Shown in pieces: positions 1 to 7,662 of a stretch of 25,956 nt of DNA. Each line of letters starts with the position of its first letter. Position 1 is the first letter of the stretch. A model generated the notes under the pieces. That model searched no databases. It was not told where the DNA came from and saw only the letters and a list, made by a program, of their open reading frames with translations. This DNA is from CAYTWW01 sp043801855. GTDB taxonomy: Archaea; Nanobdellota; Nanobdellia; Woesearchaeales; GW2011-AR15. The stretch covers positions 1 through 25,956 of the forward strand of contig JAZDLQ010000060.1 in the NCBI GenBank assembly GCA_043801855.1, written 5' to 3'. The position numbers were made by a program, and so were the translations under genes.

Positions 1-79
1 TATATATAATATTATGATAAATTTAATATGTTGTATCTTAATAGTGAATAATGTAAAAATAGAAAGGGAGGAGATAAAA

Positions 80-724
80 ATGACAACACAAAAAACAGCA
101 GAGGAACAAAAGATAATAAAAGAAGAAATCCTTGAAGAGATAGTGTCAAGATACCGCATCGAAGATTTAGCGAATGAAAGGCCAGTGATTAAATGGAGAG
201 GCTATGAAATACCAAGAACTCAGATTCTTGAATATAAAGCAATGGTTGATGAATATTCTAAACTATATCATCCTGCTTTAGGAGTATTAAGCTTGCCTTT
301 TCAGGTAGCAGGAATGGCAACAGTACTTGGTGTTGCTGCTGTTGGCGCTGCAAGCGTTGTTGCACTATCTCCTGTTATTGCAGGAGTTATTGCTGGTACT
401 TATCTTGCAGAAAAAACAAGCGGTCCAGCAGGTTTTGTTGCAGGCGTATCTACTACATCAGCGATATACTATGGATTATATGCAGTAGTAAATGCACTTT
501 TTCCAGAAATAACTCCACAGGCACTATCATTAGCTGCTGCTGGAACCTTCATAAGTGTCCCTGTATTAATCGGTTTATTAAAAGAAGATATTATACCGGA
601 CAAAATTACGGATGCATACCAGGGAATAGTAACTGCTTCAAAAAGCATTGTAAGGCCGCTCTACGAGAGTAGAATGGAACAAGCAAAGGTTCATTTGCTT
701 GAAACCATGAAACTGGTTGACTAA
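80..724 (+). CDS. Hypothetical membrane-associated protein, 214 aa
   Basis: I do not recognise a family. The start is placed at the ATG at 80 because a GGGAGGAG ribosome binding site lies just before it; the open frame itself continues upstream to 14. The first 60 residues are charged and helical. From about residue 63 to 118 there is a long Ala/Gly/Val-rich hydrophobic stretch, followed by two more hydrophobic segments (about 128-150 and 160-180) and an amphipathic tail. This suggests a small integral membrane protein or a membrane-inserting helical hairpin, with both ends probably on the same side. The next gene is independent, because a T-rich tract and a new TATA box separate them. No catalytic motif is visible. 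The gene is convincing; its function is unknown. Confidence 0.75.
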   Translation: MTTQKTAEEQKIIKEEILEEIVSRYRIEDLANERPVIKWRGYEIPRTQILEYKAMVDEYSKLYHPALGVLSLPFQVAGMATVLGVAAVGAASVVALSPVIAGVIAGTYLAEKTSGPAGFVAGVSTTSAIYYGLYAVVNALFPEITPQALSLAAAGTFISVPVLIGLLKEDIIPDKITDAYQGIVTASKSIVRPLYESRMEQAKVHLLETMKLVD

Positions 725-750
725 GTAAACCTGATAAACGGTATTTGTAA

Positions 751-768
751 TTTTTTTTTTATTTTTTT
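751..768 (+). terminator. Poly-T archaeal terminator
   Basis: An almost pure T tract (ten T, one A, seven T) starts 27 bp after the stop of the upstream gene. Intrinsic termination in archaea relies mainly on such U-rich stretches without a required hairpin. Confidence 0.6.
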
Positions 769-806
769 AAAGTTAATTTAAATCAATTTTCTCTCAAACA
801 GTAATT

Positions 807-814
807 TTTATAAA
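807..814 (+). promoter_or_regulatory. TATA box of the nucleotidyltransferase gene
   Basis: TTTATAAA predicts a transcription start near 836-838. That places the AAAGGTGATT ribosome binding site (844-853) inside a leader of about 20 nt and supports initiation downstream of 848. Confidence 0.55.
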
Positions 815-847
815 CAAACATGCTAATTCATATTTATATTTTGAAAG

Positions 848-1849
848 GTGATTCAAATAAAAGCAATAGTTCCTGTCGCTGGCATCGGAAAAAGGCTTCG
901 GCCTCACACACACACAATTCCAAAGGCGCTTCTTTATATCGCTGGAAAAGCAATCTTAGGCCATATTCTTGATAAAGTAGCATCTATTGGCATTAATGAT
1001 GTTGTGTTAATTATTGGTTTTAGAGGAGAAAAAGTAAAAGAGTATGTAAAACAGGAGTATCCAAATATGCATTTTGATTTTGCAGAGCAAAAAGAAATGC
1101 TTGGCCTTGGCCATGCTATTTATACTGCAAAGCCTTATGTTAAAGAGAATGAACCTATCTTAATAATTTATGGAGACACTATTTTTGTCGGTGATATCAG
1201 TGTTGGAAAAAAAGAAAAAAACGATGGATGCATAGGAATAAAAGCTGTTGATGATCCAAGAAGCTTTGGGGTTGTTGAAACAAAAAACGGCAAAATAACA
1301 AAACTTGTTGAAAAGCCGGATTACATCAAGCCAATGCCTGCAATAGTAGGCGTTAATTTCATTAACAATTCTAAGCTATTATTTGATTCATTAGAGGAAT
1401 TAATATCTAAGAATATCAAAACAAAAAACGAATATCAGCTAACTGACGCATTCCAGCTAATGGTTGAAAAAAACGCAGTCCTTACAACATTTCCGCTGGA
1501 GCGATGGTTTGACTGCGGAAGGCCTGAAACCCTTCTTGAAACAAACAGGTATATGCTTGACAATCTTAAGACAAAGCATGATAAATCTGAAAATTCAGTA
1601 ATCATTCCTCCTGTTTTTATAGATAAGACAGCCAAAGTTAAAAACTCAATAGTCGGACCTTACGTCTCAATTGCAGCTGGCGCAACTGTAACAAATTCAA
1701 TAATTAAAAATTCAATATTAAATAAGGTTTGCACTGTTAAAAACGCGCAGCTAACTGACTCATTAATAGGAGAAAATGCAATAGTTGAAGATTTTACTGA
1801 CAAACTAAATGTAGGAGATAACTCAGAGATAAGGTTTAGCGGCGAGTAA
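848..1849 (+). CDS. Sugar-1-phosphate nucleotidyltransferase with C-terminal hexapeptide repeats
   Basis: The protein belongs to the glucose-1-phosphate thymidylyl/uridylyltransferase superfamily, which makes NDP-sugars from sugar-1-phosphates. The N-terminal Rossmann-like domain shows the nucleotide-binding signature around residues 9-25 (VAGIGKRLRP, then PKAL), an IIYGDTIF metal-binding aspartate segment, and the VEKP segment. From about residue 255 there are hexapeptide-like left-handed beta-helix repeats (IVGPYVSIAAGATV and following), as in archaeal bifunctional members. Base and sugar specificity cannot be read. The formal start is GTG at 848, but that codon lies inside the ribosome binding site. 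Homologues typically begin M-K-A-I-V-P, which here is I-K-A-I-V-P with ATA at 857, five bases after GGTGA. ATA 857 is therefore my preferred start. The next gene is a glycogen-type debranching enzyme, consistent with carbohydrate storage or surface-sugar metabolism. Confidence 0.9.
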   Translation: MIQIKAIVPVAGIGKRLRPHTHTIPKALLYIAGKAILGHILDKVASIGINDVVLIIGFRGEKVKEYVKQEYPNMHFDFAEQKEMLGLGHAIYTAKPYVKENEPILIIYGDTIFVGDISVGKKEKNDGCIGIKAVDDPRSFGVVETKNGKITKLVEKPDYIKPMPAIVGVNFINNSKLLFDSLEELISKNIKTKNEYQLTDAFQLMVEKNAVLTTFPLERWFDCGRPETLLETNRYMLDNLKTKHDKSENSVIIPPVFIDKTAKVKNSIVGPYVSIAAGATVTNSIIKNSILNKVCTVKNAQLTDSLIGENAIVEDFTDKLNVGDNSEIRFSGE

Positions 1850-1887
1850 AGTTTCGATAATTTTTCTTTAATTTTTTTCTTAACAAA

Positions 1888-1897
1888 ATATTTAAAC
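1888..1897 (+). promoter_or_regulatory. TATA box of the debranching-enzyme gene
   Basis: ATATTTAAAC predicts a start near 1918. The strong GAGGTGA binding site at 1924-1930 then sits in a short leader, and the next codons in frame are ATA (1935) and ATT (1938). Confidence 0.5.
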
Positions 1898-1952
1898 CTT
1901 ATTAATTATTAATATATCTAAAAGAGGTGACGCCATAATTAAAGTCAGCCAT

Positions 1953-3776
1953 TTGTTTAAAGGCCATATTATTACAAAAGAGTCGCAAAGCGAATCTTTT
2001 ATTCTCACAAATAAGCTTGGAGGCTACTTTTTGTTCGGCTGGAATTCTAAATTCAGGGGATTATTTTTTGCAGATGAAAAAGAAGGAGAATTCACCCTGT
2101 TCAAAACGCTTGAGAATATAACATTTAGTAAAACACCTGTTGAGATAATAAATAAGCTCTACTCAGTTGAAATAGTGTTCAATGACGCAAAAATTGAATT
2201 ATTGTTGCATAAAAACTCACTTCTTGCAAAAGTGACAGGATGTGTAGAAATTACAATATCAGTTGACATGCGCCACATTTATGATTTTACAACGCAAGGA
2301 AGAATATACAACATAAAAAACATAGAAAAAGGAATTGAAATAGGTTATAAAAAATACAAAGACAATAGTCTCTCAACATTGGAATACGAGCGATTCCTTG
2401 AAATAAAATCTAATAGCCAACTAAAATCAATATGCAGATGGAGAGAGCAGTTTTATGGAGAAGATAAACTACGTAATTCTTCAATTGACTCGTTGTGGGT
2501 GTATGATGCAATAACAATTTGCATAGAAAAAAATGATGAAATAGCATTTAGTTTTTCGAAGAATTGCTTAGGGTCAGAAAACAACGCATTAAAAGTAGTC
2601 TCAAATTTCAACGCTATATTTGAGCGCGAAACTCATTATGCAAACATTACGCATAAATTCCATCACATAAAAGATACTAAGATTAAATTTGCGCTGCTGC
2701 TTTGCGAAAACTCTTTTGACATGCTTTTTTCTTATGTTGAAAAAAAAGAGGGTATTTTTGCAGGCTTGCCTTGGTTTTTTCAGTTTTGGGCAAGAGATGA
2801 AGCAGTATGCCTGGGTGCACTCATTAAGCAAAAGAAATATGGCCTTGCCAAAAGCATTATAATGCGGCATATTAGCGAAATGCAGGATAATGGCAGAATA
2901 TCAAACAGATATCCATACTCAGTGCTTGGTAGCGCCGATGCTACAGGACTTATTTTTTTGCAATCAAATCAGTTACTATCTATTCTTGAAAAAGAAAAGC
3001 TAATTCCTTATTTTTTTGGAGATAACAATTATCTTGAAATTATTAAAGAGAAACTTGAGTATTCAGTAAAAAAGCATTTAGAACTGTATTATGAGGAAGG
3101 GTTAATAAAAAACAGCGCTCTTGAAACATGGATGGATTCATCTATAGAAAATGATACAAGAGCAGGATTTAGGATAGAAATACAGGCGCTTTTTTTATCT
3201 ATGCTCCAATTTTTAATAAGAATAAAAAAAGTAGCTGGAGAAGATTGTGAAAGTGTCAAAAAAATCCATGATGAACTTCTATATAAAGTGCAAAAATACT
3301 TTTTTGACGGAAGAAAGCTTGCTGACGGGCTTAATGACTGGACCGCAAGGCCAAATATATTCATTGCATACTATGCATATCCAAACCTGTTAACTAAAGA
3401 AGAATGGGAAATCGCTTTTGACTATGCAATAAGCAGATTGTGGCTTTCATGGGGCGGGTTTTCTTCAATTGATAAGTCAAGTCCGCTATTCTGCAACGAA
3501 CATACAGGCGAAGATAATAGAAGCTATCATAGGGGAGACTCATGGTTTTGGATAAATAACCTGGCAGCTATTAGCATGCATAGATTTAACCGCAAAAAAT
3601 ACAGGAAATTTATTGAAAAAATAATCTATGCTTCATCTGAAGAGATTTTATTTAAAGGAGCAATAGGGCATCATGCAGAATTATCAAATGCAAAAGAGCT
3701 AAACTCAAAAGGATGCTTAATGCAAGGATGGAGCGCTGCTTCGTTTATTGAGATGATAGATGAAATTAAAAATTAA
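1953..3776 (+). CDS. Archaeal-type glycogen debranching enzyme / amylo-alpha-1,6-glucosidase
   Basis: The protein matches the GDE_C-type (alpha/alpha)6-barrel glucosidases that remove alpha-1,6 branches from glycogen-like polymers. Typical barrel motifs are visible: GLPWFFQFWARDE near residue 274, an ETWMDSS segment with the following RAGFRIEIQAL near 395-410, and NEHTGED followed by SYHRGDSWFW near 510-530. The acidic residues in these segments are the likely catalytic pair. The N-terminal 200 residues form the beta-sandwich-like domain with the LGGYFLFGW motif. TTG at 1953 is the first conventional start in frame, but it is 22 bp from the GAGGTGA ribosome binding site. The ATA at 1935 (4 bp away) or ATT at 1938 (7 bp) would fit far better and would add I-I-K-V-S-H. 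No signal peptide is seen, so the enzyme is probably cytoplasmic. Confidence 0.88.
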   Translation: MFKGHIITKESQSESFILTNKLGGYFLFGWNSKFRGLFFADEKEGEFTLFKTLENITFSKTPVEIINKLYSVEIVFNDAKIELLLHKNSLLAKVTGCVEITISVDMRHIYDFTTQGRIYNIKNIEKGIEIGYKKYKDNSLSTLEYERFLEIKSNSQLKSICRWREQFYGEDKLRNSSIDSLWVYDAITICIEKNDEIAFSFSKNCLGSENNALKVVSNFNAIFERETHYANITHKFHHIKDTKIKFALLLCENSFDMLFSYVEKKEGIFAGLPWFFQFWARDEAVCLGALIKQKKYGLAKSIIMRHISEMQDNGRISNRYPYSVLGSADATGLIFLQSNQLLSILEKEKLIPYFFGDNNYLEIIKEKLEYSVKKHLELYYEEGLIKNSALETWMDSSIENDTRAGFRIEIQALFLSMLQFLIRIKKVAGEDCESVKKIHDELLYKVQKYFFDGRKLADGLNDWTARPNIFIAYYAYPNLLTKEEWEIAFDYAISRLWLSWGGFSSIDKSSPLFCNEHTGEDNRSYHRGDSWFWINNLAAISMHRFNRKKYRKFIEKIIYASSEEILFKGAIGHHAELSNAKELNSKGCLMQGWSAASFIEMIDEIKN

Positions 3777-3785
3777 TAAAAAGAA

Positions 3786-5099
3786 TTATATTTTTTTGTT
3801 TGGATCAGTTACCCTACCAATAAACAAAATGTTTCCAGTATTCTTTTCCTGTATTATGAAAATGAAGGGATGATCTGCCCTGAAAATTTTTCTTTGACTC
3901 GGCCCTGCTGATGATTTTGTCATTATAACTGCTGTTGCAGCAGCTGCTTGTGTTCCTTCTTCATCAACTTTGACAAATGCCTGATGGATTACCTCACTAA
4001 TAAAAAGAGTTTTTGTCCCATCCATTCCTGAGAAATCAGCATTTCCCAAAAAAGCTGTAGGCATTCCAAGTGAGCTTAATGTTTCTTTCATAAAATATTT
4101 TGTATCGAATTCAAATTTAGGAAGATAAATAGCACTTAATCCTGTTTCACTCATCTGAGATTTGTATTCATTAAGCTTTTCAAGTGATAAATCAATATCT
4201 TCAAGAGTATAATCAGAAACAATTGTTTTTTCTGTCTCAGGATAATATTCTTCTCCTTGTTTTGGCAATAGTATAAGCACAGAAATTTCTCCTCCTTTAT
4301 ATGGCAATTCTAGGATTTGCAAATTTTCTAGCTCAGCATAATTAAATCTTGCCTTTTCAGGATTCATATGCATCATCTGAGTTTTTACAATTTCAGATTG
4401 AGTTACTTTAAAATCTTGTTCACGAGTATCAGATTTATCAAATTCCAATTCCCATGACCCTTTGAAATATATAGCATTGGTGATGACTAATCGCGTCATT
4501 GAATCAAGCACACCTGTCGGAATCAGATCTTTTATTCTATTATTTGTCTGCTCTTCAATGAAAGCATTGATAGTTTGTCTTGATTTTTCAGATTCTTTAA
4601 TAAAATCAAGGTTTGCTGCCTTTCCTCCATAATAGTTTTCCACTGCTGAAATATATTGGTCTAAAAATTTGTAATCCTGCTGCGCCCAGAGTGCATTTCC
4701 TGTGTTTAATTTGTAAGGCTTATTTTTTTTATTAATATTATTATAAATTGCAGCAAAATTTGGCCGTAAAGCGCTATTTCCAGGAAAGTCAAAAACTGAT
4801 TTAATTTCATCAGCAGTTTGTCCTTTTGCTCCTTCATAAGTCATTGCCAGAGCTGCAGAAATGCTGTAAGGAGAATAAAATATATTCCCTTTTTCAGTTT
4901 TAGTAAATTCAGAATATAAATCAAAAGCAAACTTGTTATTTGCATCGACAACTTTTTGTATGCCTTGTTGTGTTGAGCCGCTCTCGTCTGCTTTTGGCGC
5001 CTGGTTTGGCAAATATGGAAAAACAAAAAATATTGATATCGCTGTTACTGTTGCAACAAGAAGCAGTGCTATGCCAATTATTAAGATTTTTTTGTTCAT
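3786..5099 (-). CDS. Membrane-anchored serpin (serine/cysteine protease inhibitor)
   Basis: This is a full-length serpin of 437 residues. An N-terminal hydrophobic helix (about residues 4-31), followed by a Pro/Ser/Gln-rich linker, acts as an uncleaved anchor or signal peptide and places the inhibitor outside the cell. The core contains the NAIYFKGSWE segment and the C-terminal serpin signature (FRADHPFIFII ... NILFIGRV). The reactive-loop hinge E380-E-G-T-Q-A-A-A-A-T-A fits the inhibitory consensus: acidic P17/P16, Gly P15, Thr P14, small P12-P9. The loop then reads V-I-M-T-K-S-S-A, so P1-P1' is Ser-Ser or, one register earlier, Lys-Ser. A TATA box centred at 5125, 26 bp upstream of the ATG, implies a leaderless transcript. 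The gene is divergent from gltX and convergent with the debranching enzyme. Confidence 0.95.
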   Translation of the reverse strand: MNKKILIIGIALLLVATVTAISIFFVFPYLPNQAPKADESGSTQQGIQKVVDANNKFAFDLYSEFTKTEKGNIFYSPYSISAALAMTYEGAKGQTADEIKSVFDFPGNSALRPNFAAIYNNINKKNKPYKLNTGNALWAQQDYKFLDQYISAVENYYGGKAANLDFIKESEKSRQTINAFIEEQTNNRIKDLIPTGVLDSMTRLVITNAIYFKGSWELEFDKSDTREQDFKVTQSEIVKTQMMHMNPEKARFNYAELENLQILELPYKGGEISVLILLPKQGEEYYPETEKTIVSDYTLEDIDLSLEKLNEYKSQMSETGLSAIYLPKFEFDTKYFMKETLSSLGMPTAFLGNADFSGMDGTKTLFISEVIHQAFVKVDEEGTQAAAATAVIMTKSSAGPSQRKIFRADHPFIFIIQEKNTGNILFIGRVTDPNKKI

Positions 5100-5120
5100 G
5101 CAATATCTAAATGCTAATCA

Positions 5121-5130
5121 TTATAAATAT
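5121..5130 (-). promoter_or_regulatory. TATA box of the serpin gene (leaderless)
   Basis: On the minus strand this reads ATATTTATAA, centred 26 bp from the serpin ATG, so transcription would begin at the start codon itself. Confidence 0.55.
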
Positions 5131-5185
5131 TTTATTAAGGTTTTAAGATGAATTAAAAATATGTTGTTTAATAAACCATAAATAG

Positions 5186-5195
5186 ATATTTAAAA
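5186..5195 (+). promoter_or_regulatory. TATA box of gltX
   Basis: ATATTTAAAA, followed about 25 bp later by the GAGGAAG binding site (5218-5224) and ATG at 5230. Confidence 0.5.
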
Positions 5196-5229
5196 ACAAA
5201 GGCTTTTCTAGTCTCTTGAGGAAGATAAA

Positions 5230-6909
5230 ATGAACGAAACAGAAGACCTAATTTTAAAATTCGCACTTCAGAACGCTGTTAGATTTAATGGCATTGCGCA
5301 GGCGGGTAATGTTGTCCCAAAAGTAATCGGCGCAAACTCGGAACTTAAAAAAGATATGAAAACATTGATGGTCAAAATCAATGAAATTGTTGCAAAAGTA
5401 AATGTAATGGATAAAGCTTTACAGCTAAAAATGCTTGAAGAAATTGCTCCTGAACTTCTTGAAAAAAAAGAAAAAGAAGAGCGTGATATTTTTGCATTTC
5501 TTGGGATAAATCAAGGAGATAAAGTTGTCAGTGCATTTCCGCCTGGCCCTGAAAAATACCCGCATATTGGCCATGCCAAAGCATGTCTGTTAAATTATCT
5601 TCTTGCAAAGCAGTATAACGGCAAATTTGTCTTAAGGTTTGAAGATACAAATCCAGAGCTTGTCAAGGGAGAATTTTATGATATTTTCAAAGACAATCTA
5701 TCATGGCTTGGAGTTAAATGGGATAGTTTGGTATATGCCTCTGATAATATGGAATTGTTCTATAAATTTGCAGAAAATGCAATAGCTATTGATAAGGCAT
5801 ATATGTGCTTTTGCGAAAAAGAAGCAATGCAATTATCTAGAAGTGATGCTGTTGCCTGCAAGTGCCGATCTCAAACTGTCTCTCAAAACATGAAATTTTG
5901 GAAAGAATTCAAGACTTATCCTGAAGGCAAAGCAACACTGAGGCTAAAAATAGACCTTGAGCACCAGAATACAACAATGCGCGATCCGACAATTTTTAGA
6001 ATAATTAATGCGCCTCACGCTCGTCATGGCACAAAATATAGGGTCTGGCCAAACTATGATTTCCAGAATGCTATAATGGACGGTTATTATGGAATAACAA
6101 TTAGGCTTCGAAGTAAAGAGTTTGAGATGCGCTCTGAATTGCAGCGATATATCCAGAATATGCTTGGCATAAATGAATCAAAAACATATGAGTTCGCTAG
6201 ATTCAACATGATTGGTGTTGATAATTCAGGCAGAGTAATAAGGGAAAAAATTGGAAAAGGAGAATATATTGGCTGGGATGACCCAAGGCTAACAACAATT
6301 GTAGCCTTAAGAAGAAGAGGCTTTACACCTGAGGCAATAACTAATTTTGTTGTATCAACAGGAATTACAAAAAGTGAAAGCACACTCACTTGGGATGATT
6401 TAATTGTCCAAAATAAAAAAATAGTTGATAAATCAGCAAGAAGGTTTTTCTTTTTGTATGACTGTGAAAAAATTAAAATAAATGGTGCACCAAAGCAGGA
6501 ACTGACACTTGAGAATTATCCTAATATGCCACAAAAAGGATATAGGACAATCCATACAGACAATGAATTTCTTATTTCAAAGGATGATTCAAAAGACCTT
6601 GTTGTGGGTGAGATGTACAGGCTCATGGATTGTCTAAACTTCAGGAAAACAAATGATGGATTTATGTTTGACAGTAAAGAACATGCAAAATATAAGGGTA
6701 TTGGAAAAAAAATAATGCATTTCCTCCCAGCCGAAGGCAATGTTAATGCAGAAATATTCATGAATGATGCAACGAGAATATCGGGTTTGGCTGAAAGCAA
6801 TATTAAAGAATTGAGTGTCGGTGACATAGTCCAATTTGAAAGATTCGGGTTCTGTAGATTAGATGCTGTTGAACACGACGTATATAAGTTCTGGTTTACG
6901 CATAAGTAA
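5230..6909 (+). CDS. gltX: Glutamyl-tRNA synthetase, archaeal (GlxRS) type
   Basis: This enzyme charges glutamate onto tRNA-Glu, and in most archaea also tRNA-Gln before amidation. The 559-residue length, the N-terminal helical extension (residues 1-90) and the beta-barrel C-terminal half are typical of the archaeal class. The class I HIGH motif is intact at residues 112-115 within FPPGPEKYPHIGHAKA. The tRNA-acceptor segment NYDFQNAIMD and the GWDDPR segment (about 348-353) are present. The KMSKS-equivalent stretch around residues 336-341 reads V-I-R-E-K-I, where archaeal enzymes usually have a form of S-K-R-K, so this loop is unusually divergent. A GAGGAAG ribosome binding site precedes the ATG. 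In frame after the stop there are 18 more open codons running into a repeat, with no sign that they are translated. Confidence 0.96.
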   Translation: MNETEDLILKFALQNAVRFNGIAQAGNVVPKVIGANSELKKDMKTLMVKINEIVAKVNVMDKALQLKMLEEIAPELLEKKEKEERDIFAFLGINQGDKVVSAFPPGPEKYPHIGHAKACLLNYLLAKQYNGKFVLRFEDTNPELVKGEFYDIFKDNLSWLGVKWDSLVYASDNMELFYKFAENAIAIDKAYMCFCEKEAMQLSRSDAVACKCRSQTVSQNMKFWKEFKTYPEGKATLRLKIDLEHQNTTMRDPTIFRIINAPHARHGTKYRVWPNYDFQNAIMDGYYGITIRLRSKEFEMRSELQRYIQNMLGINESKTYEFARFNMIGVDNSGRVIREKIGKGEYIGWDDPRLTTIVALRRRGFTPEAITNFVVSTGITKSESTLTWDDLIVQNKKIVDKSARRFFFLYDCEKIKINGAPKQELTLENYPNMPQKGYRTIHTDNEFLISKDDSKDLVVGEMYRLMDCLNFRKTNDGFMFDSKEHAKYKGIGKKIMHFLPAEGNVNAEIFMNDATRISGLAESNIKELSVGDIVQFERFGFCRLDAVEHDVYKFWFTHK

Positions 6910-6911
6910 AA

Positions 6912-6940
6912 GAGCGCTTTTACAAAAGCCCTCGGTGCAA
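6912..6940 (+). repeat. Palindromic dispersed repeat, copy 1
   Basis: This is a 29-nt unit starting 3 bp after the gltX stop. The first 22 nt are an imperfect palindrome (GAGCGCTTTT and AAAAGCCCTC arms, one C-C mismatch). The same unit, inverted, recurs at 24505-24532 with one 1-nt gap and one mismatch. Both copies are followed, in repeat orientation, by a second hairpin and lie next to a duplicated host gene end. It could be a REP-like or miniature mobile element, or a paired terminator structure. Confidence 0.65.
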
Positions 6941-6950
6941 AAGAGATTAA

Positions 6951-6985
6951 GAACCACTTCGCCTAAAAAATGCGGCGAGTGGTTC
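6951..6985 (+). other. Strong 12-bp stem-loop downstream of gltX
   Basis: GAACCACT plus CGCC pairs with GGCG plus AGTGGTTC, leaving a single bulged T and a 10-nt A-rich loop. It follows repeat copy 1 directly. It may be a terminator or processing hairpin, or the body of the same repeat element. Confidence 0.6.
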
Positions 6986-7010
6986 GAATAATAGTAATAT
7001 TATTTCTGCC

Positions 7011-7063
7011 AGGCTTGGTGCAATTGAAGGCGATGTGTATAAGTTCTGGTTACACTTACGTAG
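7011..7063 (+). pseudogene. Decayed duplicate of the gltX 3' end
   Basis: Codons from 7011 translate as RLGAIEGDVYKFWL, matching RLDAVEHDVYKFWF at the end of the intact gltX 100 bp upstream. Ten of the first thirteen residues are identical, while many third positions differ (AGA/AGG, GCT/GCA, GAC/GAT, GTA/GTG). The fragment therefore diverged as coding sequence and is not a fresh tandem copy. After the TGG codon a 1-nt loss shifts the frame into a TAG at 7061, the position equivalent to the real stop. It is probably a displaced gene end left by an integration or recombination event. Confidence 0.7.
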
Positions 7064-7070
7064 AATTATT

Positions 7071-7092
7071 TTTAAATTAAGAGCGAGGGGAG
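7071..7092 (+). repeat. Candidate attL: direct repeat of the island's left end
   Basis: These 22 bp match 23928-23949 at 20 positions in the same orientation, including 15 identical bases (TAAGAGCGAGGGGAG). The right copy sits 56 bp upstream of the integrase start. An 11-bp sequence (GTTCGTTTTCC at 7108) recurs inverted at 23916-23926, just inside the right copy, as expected for recombinase arm or core sites. Confidence 0.5.
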
Positions 7093-7142
7093 TCTGTCCC
7101 ACGAAAAGTTCGTTTTCCTTACATGAGGTAATATGTAAGGAT
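7078..7142 (+). other. Structured segment with three consecutive hairpins
   Basis: Three hairpins follow each other. The first is GGGG-AGTCTG-TCCC, with an extra CG/CG pair outside. The second has GAAAA/TTTTC arms (7103-7117). The third is a perfect 7-bp stem CTTACAT/ATGTAAG with an 8-nt loop (7118-7139). The first hairpin and its AGTCTG loop recur at 7553-7568. It could be a small RNA, or a secondary structure of an attachment site. Confidence 0.4.
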
Positions 7143-7205
7143 TTATCAAGTTTTCGTTGGAAAAATTTATACCCTATTAAGAGTTCTTGATTTGGGTGCG
7201 GTATC

Positions 7206-7529
7206 ATGGTACAACAAAAAATACTCTGTATATGCAGGGCTGGTGCAAATAGATCCAGGACTTTAAGTGAAATGCTGAACAAAATGGGTTTTAATGCTGA
7301 CTTCTCAGGCCTATCAAATGCAGTTGAAAAATTGGCAGATGCTCATATCGTGATATTTATGGAGATGGACCATTTAAATTATGCTAATGCTTTCTATTCT
7401 GACTCAATAAAGGATAAGAATGTATATTGTCTTCGTGTCCCTGATAATTATGACTACAATGAGCCCAAATTGAAGACACTTTTGATGAGGAGGATGAAGG
7501 AAACAGATATTCTTATTACCAAAATATAG
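7206..7529 (+). CDS. Small protein-tyrosine-phosphatase-like protein (COG4551 type)
   Basis: The 107-residue protein begins with a beta strand and phosphatase P-loop: C10-R-A-G-A-N-R16-S17, which is the C-x5-R-S motif of low-molecular-weight tyrosine phosphatases. The C-terminal half has the pattern LRVPDNYDYNEPKLKTLL, typical of the short COG4551 predicted phosphatases (IPDxYxxxDPEL in relatives). The usual general-acid aspartate of true LMW phosphatases would have to be one of those in D-N-Y-D. A GGTG-type ribosome binding site (about 7194) precedes the ATG and a TATA box lies near 7170. The gene sits alone between two copies of the AGTCTG-loop hairpin, so it may be a cassette. Its substrate is unknown. 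Confidence 0.75.
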   Translation: MVQQKILCICRAGANRSRTLSEMLNKMGFNADFSGLSNAVEKLADAHIVIFMEMDHLNYANAFYSDSIKDKNVYCLRVPDNYDYNEPKLKTLLMRRMKETDILITKI

Positions 7530-7545
7530 ATAGTAGATTGATGTA

Positions 7546-7568
7546 TAAGAGTGAGGGAGTCTGCCCTC
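7546..7568 (+). repeat. Second copy of the attL-like hairpin motif
   Basis: TAAGAGTGAGGGAGTCTG differs from the motif at 7078-7096 by one substitution and one missing G. It folds as GAGGG-AGTCTG-CCCTC. It lies 17 bp after the phosphatase stop and is followed by a T-rich tract, so a terminator role is also possible. Confidence 0.5.
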
Positions 7569-7662
7569 GAGAATTTCTTTTTATACAGAAAACAAAGATA
7601 AATTGCATTGATAATTTTTCTATCCTTTCTTTATTACTACAATCCGTTTAAAAATAAGAATT

